Source: an uncultured Blautia sp.
Lineage (GTDB): Bacteria > Bacillota > Clostridia > Lachnospirales > Lachnospiraceae
Assembly: GCA_900542045.1 (NCBI GenBank)
Contig: UQMI01000039.1
Coordinates: 1 to 33,491 of the forward strand
Direction: 5' to 3'
Length of the DNA: 33,491 nt
Under the pieces are notes generated by a model, which was given only the letters and a program-made list of their open reading frames with translations, had not been told where the DNA came from and did no database searches. Positions 17,239 to 24,563 of this stretch are shown one piece after another (within the stretch, counting starts at the first letter, position 1; each line of letters begins with the position of its first letter). The translations under genes and the position numbers were made by a program.

Positions 17239-18060
17239 TCATCCAATTCCGTATTCTTCCAGTTTTCTGGCGGCAGATTTGAAGTCGGTGAAGACGATGC
17301 CTTCCATGCCGGCTTTTCTGGCTGCTTCCACATTCTGGACTCTGTCATCCAGGAAGATACATTCTTCCGGTTTCAGGCGGTAGGTATCAAAGAGGACCTG
17401 ATAGATCTCAGGTTCCGGTTTCAGGGAATGGACTTCGCAGGAGAAAACAGCGCCGTCCATCTGGGACAGAAAATCCATCTTTTCCCGAAAGCCCTCCAGC
17501 ATATGTGTGGAGACATTGGAGAGAAGATAAGTCCGGTAGCCTTTGGACTGCAGATACTGGATCCATGTTCTGGAATAGTCAAAAAGGTGCAGAGAATCAT
17601 TTTCCTTTTCCATGATCCTGCGGACCTCTTCTTCATATCCCGGAGCCAGTTTCTGAAATACCCGGATCTCTTCTTCCTGGGTGCGCAGGCCCCGGTCCCG
17701 TTCCTCCCATTGCGGCGTGGGCCATGTGGCCTGTTTGACAGCTGCGCGTACGTCCGGTGCAAGATTCATGGAATCCAGGTATGCATCCCATTGAAAATCC
17801 ACCAGAACATTTCCCACATCGAACACGATATTCTTAATCCTGGAAGCAGGTTCCGGCTTCCGGTTCCGGTTCTCCAGATGCTTTGCCACCAGCAGAAAAG
17901 CGTACAGCACAACGGGAACCAGGATGGTCATGCCGATGGAAAGCAGGAACAGATTCCTTGAATTTGGACTGTCCATCAGGGCAAATACCATGGTGGAGCC
18001 ATAGAGGAGCAGAAGCAGTACGATTCCGGCTATGGCAAGAATTTGTCTGAATTTTTTCAT
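17239..18060 (-). CDS. membrane-anchored HAD-superfamily hydrolase
   Basis: 273 residues, ATG at 18060 with AGGAG 9 nt upstream. Two N-terminal membrane segments (about residues 6-28 and 40-60) precede a HAD-IA domain from about residue 72. The HAD motifs are clear: I, VFDVGNVLVDF (nucleophile Asp); II, LLSNVS; III, the Lys in SLKPEPEIY; IV, IFLDDRVQNVEAA. It resembles YihX-type sugar-phosphate phosphatases, which are normally soluble, so the membrane anchor is the unusual part. The substrate is unknown. The gene stands alone, convergent with purA. Confidence 0.88.
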   Translation of the reverse strand: MKKFRQILAIAGIVLLLLLYGSTMVFALMDSPNSRNLFLLSIGMTILVPVVLYAFLLVAKHLENRNRKPEPASRIKNIVFDVGNVLVDFQWDAYLDSMNLAPDVRAAVKQATWPTPQWEERDRGLRTQEEEIRVFQKLAPGYEEEVRRIMEKENDSLHLFDYSRTWIQYLQSKGYRTYLLSNVSTHMLEGFREKMDFLSQMDGAVFSCEVHSLKPEPEIYQVLFDTYRLKPEECIFLDDRVQNVEAARKAGMEGIVFTDFKSAARKLEEYGIG

Positions 18061-18198
18061 AGGTGAGAACTCCTGTATTTGTATTTTTGCATAGCAGATG
18101 AGAGACAGTCTTCGCCTCTGCAGGTGCTGAACCCAAAGACAGCAGCGGAAGGATCAATCTCTATCTGATAGTATATCGTATCAGCAGTTCCGGAAATT

Positions 18199-18306
18199 GT
18201 AAAGAGTCAGATTGGCTGTCTTTTGGCAAAGAGTCTGCTCTTTTGTTTTGAAGCAAAGAGTTCGCCCCTCTGTCTCTTGGCAAAGAGTCCGTCTCTCTGT
18301 CTCAGG
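18199..18306. repeat. 27-bp tandem repeat, four units
   Basis: Units beginning G(T/C)AAAGAGT start at 18199, 18226, 18253 and 18280, exactly 27 bp apart. The first nine bases are conserved, while the rest of each unit is variable and pyrimidine-rich. Read on the minus strand, 27 bp equals nine codons and gives LFAKRQ-like peptide repeats continuing the decayed XRE frame. Confidence 0.8.
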
Positions 18307-18554
18307 ACAGAAGGGATATTACTTGAGGGGAAAGGACTTTTTCTCTTCGCTGAGGCAGCAGATGTATCCATATTTACGTCATAGAGTTCGGCAAGACGGA
18401 TCATATATTCCAGAGGAATCCGGACATTGCCCAATTCATAATCTGCATAGGTCCGCTGGCTGACATGGAGAATCCGGGCAACATATAGATCAAGGCGGAG
18501 GAGACGGTTAATAGCAGAGTATGGCTGAAGACGGAGAGAGGTCTGTATGGGGGA
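18207..18554 (-). pseudogene. decayed XRE-family HTH regulator fused to 9-residue repeats
   Basis: The minus-strand frame opens after a stop at 18555-18557. It encodes an HTH core from ARILHVSQRTYADYELG through EYMIRLAELYDV (about 18390-18480), a clear match to Cro/CI-type regulators. The N-terminal helices and any good start codon are missing; only a TTG lies inside the domain at 18434. After VNMDTSA the usual C-terminus is replaced by a basic stretch with LFAKRQ-like repeats from the 27-bp tandem array, ending at 18207. The most likely reading is a gene remnant overwritten by repeat expansion. It could be a small repeat protein, but no ribosome site supports that. Confidence 0.65.
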
Positions 18555-18609
18555 TTATCAGTCGTGCTTGTTCTTATGTTCATCTGCTGTCTACAAGGTC
18601 AGAACAATA

Positions 18610-18805
18610 CGGCACAGATGTCAATTTCCGGAAATGTACCTGTACCCAAGGCCGATTTAGTTCGGCACAGATGCCGATTTCTGGATTTACACCTGTCCGC
18701 AGGCCAATTTTATACGGTACGAAAAGTAACTTTTGGAATGGCTACCGTACTGATGGTGTGATTTGTTCGGCACAAATCATGGTTTGTGAGATTCCCACTG
18801 TATAG
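18610..18805. repeat. degenerate ~53-bp tandem repeat, about four units
   Basis: Units start with CGG(C/T)AC at 18610, 18663, about 18715 and 18768, so the period is 52-53 bp. The first two share CGGCACAGATG, ATTTC, GGA and ACCTGT at matching positions; the third and fourth are more decayed. Repeats of about 30% spacer-free divergence and no palindromic core argue against CRISPR. The origin is unknown. Confidence 0.6.
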
Positions 18806-18862
18806 AGAAGCATGTCTGAAAAATCCGTAGCAGAGACGGGAAAATCTGGCGCAGAAAGGCAA

Positions 18863-18904
18863 AATCCCCGAAAACCGCAGCATCTGTGTCAGCCTTCGGG
18901 GATT
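18863..18904. terminator. 10-bp GC-rich hairpin in gene-free region
   Basis: AATCCCCGAA (18863-18872) pairs perfectly with TTCGGGGATT (18895-18904) around a 22-nt loop. There is no clear U tract on the plus strand; on the minus strand a TTTTGCCTTTC follows. It may end leftward transcription or be a relic of the decayed locus. Confidence 0.45.
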
Positions 18905-19012
18905 AAAGGGGAGGATAAAGTATTACTATTTTTCTTTTGTTGCGATTCATTGAAGGGGGTTCAATGAACAGTTATAGTATGTCCGCAATTTTTTCCTTTA
19001 TACAACTTAGCA

Positions 19013-19041
19013 TTGAAAAATGAGAAAATATATTTTATAAT
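19013..19041 (+). promoter_or_regulatory. sigma-A promoter for the SEC-C gene
   Basis: The -35 box TTGAAA (19013-19018), 17 bp, then a perfect TATAAT (19036-19041), in an A/T-rich stretch. The start of the SEC-C gene is 38 bp downstream, so the leader is short. Confidence 0.8.
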
Positions 19042-19079
19042 AGCTGATATCGAAATACGAGACAAAGGATGGTATAGAC

Positions 19080-19586
19080 ATGAGTACATTATTGGAACAA
19101 TGGAGAGCTATGGCCTATGACCAGAAAGCAGATAAAGGAAAGCTGCAGAGATTCTGGGCAGCCTATTTCAACACAGAGAAGGGAATTTATGAACAGCTTC
19201 TGGAGAATCCGGATGAGGTCGTAACCGGCACAGTGAAAGAGCTGGCTGAAAAATATAATATTGATGTTATGACAATGGTTGGTTTCCTGGATGGCATCAA
19301 CGAAAGCCTGAAAGAAGCAAATCCCATCGAAGAGATGGATGAGAACACTGTAGTGAATCTGGGCTTTGACAAGGAGCTGCTGTATAAGAATATGGTGGAT
19401 GCCCGGGCAGACTGGCTTTATGAACTTCCACAGTGGGAGAAGATCTTTGACGCAGATAAGAGAAAAGCTCTGTATCTGGAACAGAAGAAGTCCGGAACCA
19501 TCGTTAAGGGACACAAAGTGGGAAGAAATGATCCATGTCCCTGCGGCAGCGGAAAGAAATATAAATTCTGCTGCGGAAGGAACTGA
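19080..19586 (+). CDS. SEC-C motif zinc-binding protein
   Basis: 168 residues; AAAGGATGG precedes ATG 19080. The N-terminal ~140 residues are helical and acidic ([30 protein letters not shown]). The C-terminus is a complete SEC-C motif, [19 protein letters not shown], with the Cys pattern C-x-C and C-C that binds zinc. In SecA this motif contacts SecB and the ribosome. In stand-alone proteins its partner is mostly unknown. The stop codon overlaps the next start (TGATG), so the YdcF-like protein is translationally coupled. Confidence 0.9.
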   Translation: MSTLLEQWRAMAYDQKADKGKLQRFWAAYFNTEKGIYEQLLENPDEVVTGTVKELAEKYNIDVMTMVGFLDGINESLKEANPIEEMDENTVVNLGFDKELLYKNMVDARADWLYELPQWEKIFDADKRKALYLEQKKSGTIVKGHKVGRNDPCPCGSGKKYKFCCGRN

Positions 19587-20062
19587 TGTCTGCAGAAAGG
19601 GAATATCTGATTGTACTGGGTGCCCATGTGCGGGGACGGGAACTGTCCCTGGCTCTGTATGAGCGGGTGCACAGGGCTCTGGAATATCTGAGAGAACATC
19701 CCCATACGAAGGCAGTGCTTTCGGGAGGCCGGGGAACCGGAGAAGAGATTACTGAGGCGCAGGCCATGGCAGATTATCTGACGGCCAACGGCATTGCCCC
19801 CGGACGGCTGCTTTTGGAGGATCGTTCCACCAATACCAGGGAGAATATTGCATACAGTCTGAAGCTGATCGGAGATGTTCACTGCCCCATTGGAGTGGTG
19901 ACCAATCATTTCCATATTTTCCGGGGCTGTGCCATAGCCAGGAAGGCGGGCTGCACCGATGTAGAGGGAATTTCTGCTCCCTATCGGACCGTACGGCTGC
20001 TGTGGTATATTCCCAGAGAAGTGCTGGCCTGTATCAAGGATAAGCTCTGCGGGAACCTTTGA
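19586..20062 (+). CDS. YdcF/DUF218-like protein
   Basis: 158 residues, starting one base inside the stop of the SEC-C gene, with GGAAGG upstream. The DUF218 pattern is present: YLIVLGAHVRG near 7-17, AVLSGGRGTGEEITEAQAMADYL near 43-65 (shared Gly and Glu residues), LEDRSTNTRENI near 80-91, and VTNHFHIFR near 108-116. Unlike YdcF and SanA relatives it has no N-terminal membrane segment, so it is probably cytoplasmic. Related proteins are linked to envelope metabolism, but no substrate is assigned here. Confidence 0.88.
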   Translation: MSAEREYLIVLGAHVRGRELSLALYERVHRALEYLREHPHTKAVLSGGRGTGEEITEAQAMADYLTANGIAPGRLLLEDRSTNTRENIAYSLKLIGDVHCPIGVVTNHFHIFRGCAIARKAGCTDVEGISAPYRTVRLLWYIPREVLACIKDKLCGNL

Positions 20063-20072
20063 GAGGATGACG

Positions 20073-20100
20073 TTGACAAAATCAGTTCCTGTGTTATAAT
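20073..20100 (+). promoter_or_regulatory. consensus promoter for the T-box/thrS transcript
   Basis: A perfect TTGACA (20073-20078) and a perfect TATAAT (20095-20100), 16 bp apart, just after the YdcF-like gene. Such strength fits a leader whose output is limited by termination rather than initiation. Confidence 0.85.
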
Positions 20101-20174
20101 AAGCACAGTTATCCGGTGGCAGTACGCCGGAACGGCGGGTACGAAGAAGGCCCGATTCAGACATAAGAGACAGC

Positions 20175-20432
20175 GAACACGATGATGAGAAGAGTAGGAT
20201 GTGAAACATTTCAGAGAGAGACGTAAAATGCTGGAAGCGTCTTATTGGGAAGCATCTGAAAACTACCTCGGAGTGGCCCCAATCCGGCCCGGTGATACCG
20301 TTATCATCCAATGAAGTGGTTGACCGACACTTTTCGCAGGAAAAGTGTGTGCGACAAATAGGGTGGAACCGCGAGACAAGGAAGAATGGCTCGCCCCTGT
20401 GATTTGAGAGAATTGCAGGGACGGGCTTTTTT
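20175..20432 (+). promoter_or_regulatory. T-box riboswitch (threonine) with terminator
   Basis: Stem I begins with the conserved GATGATGAGAAGAGTAG near 20181. A likely specifier is ACC (20265-20267, Thr), with ACT just before it. The T-box sequence AGGGTGGAACCGCG (20360-20373) is complete and would pair with uncharged tRNA-Thr to form the antiterminator. The competing terminator pairs GCTCG and CCCTG (from 20389) with CAGGG and CGGGC (to 20426), followed by six T's (20427-20432). Low charged tRNA-Thr should therefore raise thrS and aroD expression. Confidence 0.93.
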
Positions 20433-20483
20433 GTGTGATAGGAAGGCAGAATGTTTTGTTCCAACCTTCCTGTCACACAAAAA
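20428..20483 (+). promoter_or_regulatory. 19-bp hairpin overlapping the T-box terminator U tract
   Basis: TTTTTGTGTGATAGGAAGG (20428-20446) pairs with CCTTCCTGTCACACAAAAA (20465-20483) with one G-U pair, around an 18-nt loop. Its left arm includes the U tract of the T-box terminator. In read-through RNA this would fold as an independent, very stable stem between the switch and thrS. Confidence 0.75.
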
Positions 20484-20499
20484 CGCTCCGCGTGGATCG

Positions 20500-20617
20500 C
20501 ACTGCGGCGGAGAGGAAGCGTGTTGCCAAGAGCAACCCGCCGCAGGCGGAGAAGCCTGCACTGCGGCGGTGCAGAAGCATGCTGCCGGAGACAGTCTGCT
20601 GCAGGCGGAGAATCCTG
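20500..20617. repeat. 59-bp GC-rich direct repeat, two units, in thrS leader
   Basis: Units at 20500-20558 and 20559-20617 have equal length; both start CACTGCGGCGG and end with GCAGGCGGAGAA plus CCTG, with divergence mostly in the middle. Internal hairpins occur (CTGCAC/GTGCAG; AATCCTGC/GCAGGATT at 20611-20629). All three frames are partly open because the sequence is repetitive, but no ribosome site or family match suggests a gene. It may be a dispersed intergenic element. Confidence 0.75.
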
Positions 20618-20717
20618 CAGAGCAGGATTCCATGCCATACACGAAAAACAGAAAATTTTGTTCTGGGTTTTCTGTGATTTACCCTGACATTATAAATAAA
20701 AAAAGGAGAGAAAAGAC

Positions 20718-22643
20718 ATGATCATCACATTAAAAGACGGCTCAGTAAAAGAGTATGCCGAAGCAAAATCCGTTTATGAGATTGCCAGTGACATCAGCGA
20801 AGGCCTGGCACGGGTGGCCTGTGCCGGGGAAGTGGACGGAGAGACTGTGGACCTTCGTACAGTCATCGACAAAGACTGCGTCCTGAATATTCTGACATTT
20901 AATGACGAAGGAGGACGCGGTGCCTTCCATCACACCACCTCCCATATCATGGCCCAGGCCATCAAGCGTCTGTATCCGGATGTGAAGCTGGCCATCGGCC
21001 CGTCCATTGCCGATGGATTCTACTATGACGTGGATCCCGAGACTCCGATTACTGCAGATGATCTGGAGAAGATTGAAGCAGAGATGAAGAAGATCGTAAA
21101 AGAGGGCCTGAAGATCGAACGGTTTGAGAAACCGAGAGAAGAAGCCATTGCTTTTATGAAAGAAAAGAATGAACCATACAAAGTGGAACTGATCGAAGAT
21201 CTGCCGGAGGATTCGGTGATCAGCTTTTATCAGCAGGGAGAATTTGTGGACCTGTGTGCCGGCCCCCATCTGATGACCACCAAACCGGTAAAAGCCTTCA
21301 AGCTTACCAGCCTGGCCGGCGCTTACTGGAGAGGCAGCGAGAAGAACAAGATGCTCACCAGAATCTATGGTACTTCTTTCACCAAGAAAGCAGAGCTGGA
21401 AGAATACCTGACCAGAATGGAAGAAGCCAAAAAGAGAGATCACAGAAAGCTGGGCAAAGAACTGGGCCTGTTCATGATGCGGGAAGAAGGACCTGGTTTT
21501 CCGTTCTTCCTGCCAAAGGGAATGGTGCTGAAGAATACACTGCTGGATTACTGGAGAGAGATCCACCGCAAGAACGGCTATGTGGAAATTTCCACGCCTA
21601 TTATGCTGAGCCGTCATCTGTGGGAGACTTCCGGTCACTGGGATCACTATAAAGATAATATGTACACCACAGTCATTGATGAGCAGGATTTTGCCATTAA
21701 GCCCATGAACTGTCCGGGCGGTATCCTGGTATACCAGGCAGAGCCCCGTTCTTACCGGGATCTGCCGCTGCGTATGGGAGAGCTGGGACTGGTGCACCGT
21801 CATGAAAAATCCGGCCAGCTCCACGGTCTGATGCGTGTGCGCTGCTTTACCCAGGACGATGCCCATATCTTTATGACACCAGAACAGATCCGGGGAGAGA
21901 TCAAAGGAGTGGCCCGTCTGATCGACGAAGTGTACAGCCTCTTCGGATTTAAATACCATGTGGAACTGTCCACACGTCCGGAGGACAGCATGGGAAGCGA
22001 TGAAGACTGGGAGATGGCAACAGATGCTCTGCGCGGAGCTCTGGACGACCTGGGACTTCCCTATGTGGTAAATGAAGGGGACGGCGCATTCTACGGCCCG
22101 AAGATCGACTTCCATCTGGAAGATTCCATCGGAAGAACCTGGCAGTGCGGTACCATTCAGCTGGATTTCCAGCTTCCGCTGCGCTTTGATCTGGAGTATA
22201 TCGGAAAGGATGGAGAGAAGCACAGACCCATCATGATCCATCGTGTGGCTTTTGGCTCTATTGAGCGTTTCATCGGCATCCTGATCGAGCACTTTGCCGG
22301 AGCATTCCCCACCTGGCTGGCTCCGGTGCAGGTGAAAGTACTTCCGATTTCCGATAAGTATGCGGAATACGGAGAAAAAGTATTAGATGCGTTAAATGAG
22401 GCGGGAATCCGTGCCGAGATCGACACCAAGGCTGAAAAGATCGGTTATAAGATCCGTGAAGCCCGCCTGCAGAAGATTCCGTATATGCTGATCGTAGGAG
22501 CCAAGGAAGAGGAAGAAGGCAAGGTATCTGTCAGAAGCCGCTTCCTGGGTGATGAAGGCTCTAAGGCTTTGGAAGAATTTATCGCGGATATCCAGAAGGA
22601 AATTGCAGAGAGGACTGTCAGAGAGGTAGAGACACAGGAATAA
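20718..22643 (+). CDS. thrS: threonyl-tRNA synthetase
   Basis: Attaches threonine to tRNA-Thr in the cytoplasm. 641 residues, the normal length; AAAGGAG precedes ATG 20718. Domains in order: TGS (about 1-62), the second N-terminal/SAD editing domain with HHTTSH near 75 and a Cys-Ala-Gly-Pro-His block near 180, the class II catalytic core (about 240-535), and the anticodon-binding domain (about 540-640). Zinc ligands are visible as Cys in MNCPGG, His in FTQDDAH and His in MIHRVA. Motif 2 reads RHEKSGQLHGLMRVRCF. It is controlled by the T-box leader and followed by aroD 23 nt later. Confidence 0.97.
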   Translation: MIITLKDGSVKEYAEAKSVYEIASDISEGLARVACAGEVDGETVDLRTVIDKDCVLNILTFNDEGGRGAFHHTTSHIMAQAIKRLYPDVKLAIGPSIADGFYYDVDPETPITADDLEKIEAEMKKIVKEGLKIERFEKPREEAIAFMKEKNEPYKVELIEDLPEDSVISFYQQGEFVDLCAGPHLMTTKPVKAFKLTSLAGAYWRGSEKNKMLTRIYGTSFTKKAELEEYLTRMEEAKKRDHRKLGKELGLFMMREEGPGFPFFLPKGMVLKNTLLDYWREIHRKNGYVEISTPIMLSRHLWETSGHWDHYKDNMYTTVIDEQDFAIKPMNCPGGILVYQAEPRSYRDLPLRMGELGLVHRHEKSGQLHGLMRVRCFTQDDAHIFMTPEQIRGEIKGVARLIDEVYSLFGFKYHVELSTRPEDSMGSDEDWEMATDALRGALDDLGLPYVVNEGDGAFYGPKIDFHLEDSIGRTWQCGTIQLDFQLPLRFDLEYIGKDGEKHRPIMIHRVAFGSIERFIGILIEHFAGAFPTWLAPVQVKVLPISDKYAEYGEKVLDALNEAGIRAEIDTKAEKIGYKIREARLQKIPYMLIVGAKEEEEGKVSVRSRFLGDEGSKALEEFIADIQKEIAERTVREVETQE

Positions 22644-22666
22644 CTGGCAGAAAAAGGTGACAAGGA

Positions 22667-23443
22667 ATGACACAGACGCTGAGACTGAAAAATGTGACCA
22701 TAGGAGAGGGAGTTCCCAAAATCTGTGTGCCGATGGTGGGACAGACAAAGGCGGAACTGGAGCAGGAGGCCATGGCGCTGGTGCAGGCCGGCGCGGATAT
22801 GGCAGAATGGAGAGCAGACTTTTTTGAGGGTATTTTTGCTCCGGGAGAAGTACGGGAAACTCTGGAAGCCCTCATCGACAAATTGGGCCAGATTCCGATG
22901 ATCTTCACCATCCGGACCAGCGAAGAGGGCGGCAATCTGCAGATTTCGACAAAAGATTATGTAAACATCAATCAGAATGTGTCGCAGCTGGGTCTTGCAG
23001 ATCTGATCGATGTGGAAGCTGCAAGACATACAGGGGAAATGCGCCGGCTGATCGCCCGGATCCATCAGGACGGAGGAAAGGTTATTGCCTCCAGCCATAA
23101 TTTCTCCTGTACGCCGGAGCGGAAAGAGCTGCTGAAGATTCTGAAGACGCTGGACGGGGCAGGCGGAGATATTCTGAAGATCGCCGTGACGCCCAGTACC
23201 TTGTTTGATGTATGGGAACTGCTGGAATGTACCAATGAGATGACGGTAGAGTATACGGATAAGCCGGTGGTTACCATGTCCATGGGAGAAAAAGGCAGTC
23301 TGAGCCGGTTTTCCGGTGAGATCTTCGGTTCGGCCATTACCTTCGGAGTGGTGGGAAAAGCTTCTGCTCCCGGTCAGATCCCCATTGAGGAACTCCGGGA
23401 ACTGATGTCCATGTTCCACCATGAGGCGGAGCAGAAGAGGTAG
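22667..23443 (+). CDS. aroD: type I 3-dehydroquinate dehydratase
   Basis: Dehydrates 3-dehydroquinate to 3-dehydroshikimate in the shikimate pathway. 258 residues, typical of the type I Schiff-base enzyme. Visible residues are the Glu of AEWRADFF, the catalytic His in ASSHNF, and the Schiff-base Lys in GGDILKIAVTP. The C-terminus has SMGEKGSLSR and GSAITFG, both family motifs. It sits 23 nt after thrS and is probably co-transcribed with it, so threonine starvation may raise it too. No other aro genes are in view. Confidence 0.96.
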   Translation: MTQTLRLKNVTIGEGVPKICVPMVGQTKAELEQEAMALVQAGADMAEWRADFFEGIFAPGEVRETLEALIDKLGQIPMIFTIRTSEEGGNLQISTKDYVNINQNVSQLGLADLIDVEAARHTGEMRRLIARIHQDGGKVIASSHNFSCTPERKELLKILKTLDGAGGDILKIAVTPSTLFDVWELLECTNEMTVEYTDKPVVTMSMGEKGSLSRFSGEIFGSAITFGVVGKASAPGQIPIEELRELMSMFHHEAEQKR

Positions 23444-23504
23444 ACATAAAATCGCAGATTTTGTCGTCTGCTGCCGAAAACTTATTGGAACCGACACACT
23501 GGTT

Positions 23505-23538
23505 TTGACAAAAAGAACACCCCCTTATGACCTATAAT
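23505..23538 (+). promoter_or_regulatory. spoIIG-type promoter with 22-bp spacer and Spo0A-like boxes
   Basis: A perfect TTGACA (23505-23510) and perfect TATAAT (23533-23538) are 22 bp apart. Spo0A-activated spoIIG of Bacillus subtilis is known to have the same unusual 22-bp spacing. Candidate 0A boxes (consensus TGTCGAA or its complement TTCGACA) are TTTGACA (23504-23510, 6/7), ACCGACA (23490-23496, 5/7) and TGTCGTC (23462-23468, 5/7). The start point would be near 23545, inside the loop of the terminator hairpin. Confidence 0.65.
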
Positions 23539-23586
23539 AGTTTCACTTACCAAAGTGAAGGAACGATAGGTCATAGGGGGGTTTTT
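23518..23586 (+). terminator. aroD terminator overlapping the spoIIGA start
   Basis: CCCCCTTATGACCTAT (23520-23536) pairs with ATAGGTCATAGGGGG (23564-23580) with one bulge. An inner TTCACTT/AAGTGAA hairpin sits in the loop. Right-arm G's run into five T's (23582-23586). This ends thrS-aroD transcription, and the right arm also holds the only G-rich ribosome-like site before the spoIIGA GTG at 23587. Confidence 0.85.
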
Positions 23587-24435
23587 GTGTATTACGAGAT
23601 CTACGTGGATGTTGTCTTTCTGACGAATCTGGTAATGGACTATGTGCTGCTCCGTCTGGTGGGAAGGATTCTGGATTGCAGGACCAGCCCCCTGCGGTCT
23701 GCAGGAGGGGCAGCCATCGGTGCCCTTATGGCCTGTCTGTTTCTGTATTTACCCGCAGATGGATTTGGTCCCTTCACCTTTTTGCTGGAATTACTCACAG
23801 CAGGGATCATGGTGAAGACAGGATGCAGTGTAACATCCGGCCGCATGCTGGCAGAAGCCGCAGCGGCACTTTATCTGGCAGCATTTTTATGCGGAGGTTT
23901 TTGGGAAGCTCTGTGGGACAGAGGTGTATGGACCCTGAAAACTTTTTTTATTTTAAGCGGATGCAGTTATTTGCTGTTTACCTGTATTTCTGTCGGATAT
24001 CATTACGTACAAATGAAGTGGAAGAATATTTATCCGGTGCGTCTGGGTTTTCAGGGCCGGGTGGTTTCCCTGAATGGTTATTATGACACGGGAAACCGTC
24101 TGACGGATGCAGCCACAGGACGTCCTGTTTCCATTGTAGACAAAGAGGTAATAAAGGAACTTTTATCAGAAAGATCGTGGGAATGCTTAAGGCACTTTCA
24201 GGAAGAATCAGGGGAGTTTGAAAACACTGTTCTGTCAGAACTGAAGCCGCACTTTCTTACATGCAGCACGGTGGGAGGAAATGCAGTTCTTCTGGCAGTT
24301 ACGTTAGAGGATCTGTGCATTCATACAACCCGGGAAGTGGTTCACATTCCAGCGCCCATACTCGCGATTTCATTGAATCCTTCCGCTTTGGGAACCGAAT
24401 ATCAGATGATAATCAATGAACGGTTATTATCCTGA
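23587..24435 (+). CDS. spoIIGA: sigma-E processing peptidase SpoIIGA
   Basis: Membrane-bound aspartic protease that cleaves the propeptide of sigma-E in the mother cell. 282 residues from GTG 23587 (VYYEIYVDVVFLTN); the open frame extends upstream to 23527 only through the terminator hairpin. The N-terminal half has five hydrophobic segments (LTNLVMDYVLLRLVG through FFILSGCSYLLFTCISVGYHY). The C-terminal protease domain contains the catalytic aspartate in GYYDTGNRL, with the following GRPVSIVDK. It is followed by sigE after 128 bp without a visible terminator. The ribosome site is weak (GGGGGG, 5 nt away), so the exact start is uncertain. Confidence 0.93.
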   Translation: MYYEIYVDVVFLTNLVMDYVLLRLVGRILDCRTSPLRSAGGAAIGALMACLFLYLPADGFGPFTFLLELLTAGIMVKTGCSVTSGRMLAEAAAALYLAAFLCGGFWEALWDRGVWTLKTFFILSGCSYLLFTCISVGYHYVQMKWKNIYPVRLGFQGRVVSLNGYYDTGNRLTDAATGRPVSIVDKEVIKELLSERSWECLRHFQEESGEFENTVLSELKPHFLTCSTVGGNAVLLAVTLEDLCIHTTREVVHIPAPILAISLNPSALGTEYQMIINERLLS

Positions 24436-24563
24436 ACGGCAATGCACCCCGCAGAGCCGGGAACGCCGGTGAAAGTACGGCGGATCCTCTGCTCTGATGC
24501 AGGAACTGCAGTCGGGGAAAAAGAAACAGTGATCAGATTGAAAACGTTAGGAGGGGTTTCATT

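Noticed and set aside
18610..18805. Possible CRISPR array
   Set aside because: The repeats are contiguous and divergent, without unique spacers, and no cas genes are present.
19418..20638. Long minus-strand open frame of about 400 codons
   Set aside because: It runs antisense through the SEC-C gene, the YdcF-like gene, the T-box and the repeats, all of which have clear plus-strand identity. The encoded peptide has no family features and no ribosome site.
20435..20687. Several overlapping small open frames in the thrS leader
   Set aside because: They are open in several frames because of the GC-rich 59-bp repeat, lack ribosome sites and have no known family.
24539..24552. CcpA-like cre site before sigE (TGAAAACGTTAGGA)
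   Set aside because: Two of the defined positions mismatch, and part of the match is the ribosome site AGGAGG, so chance is the simpler explanation.
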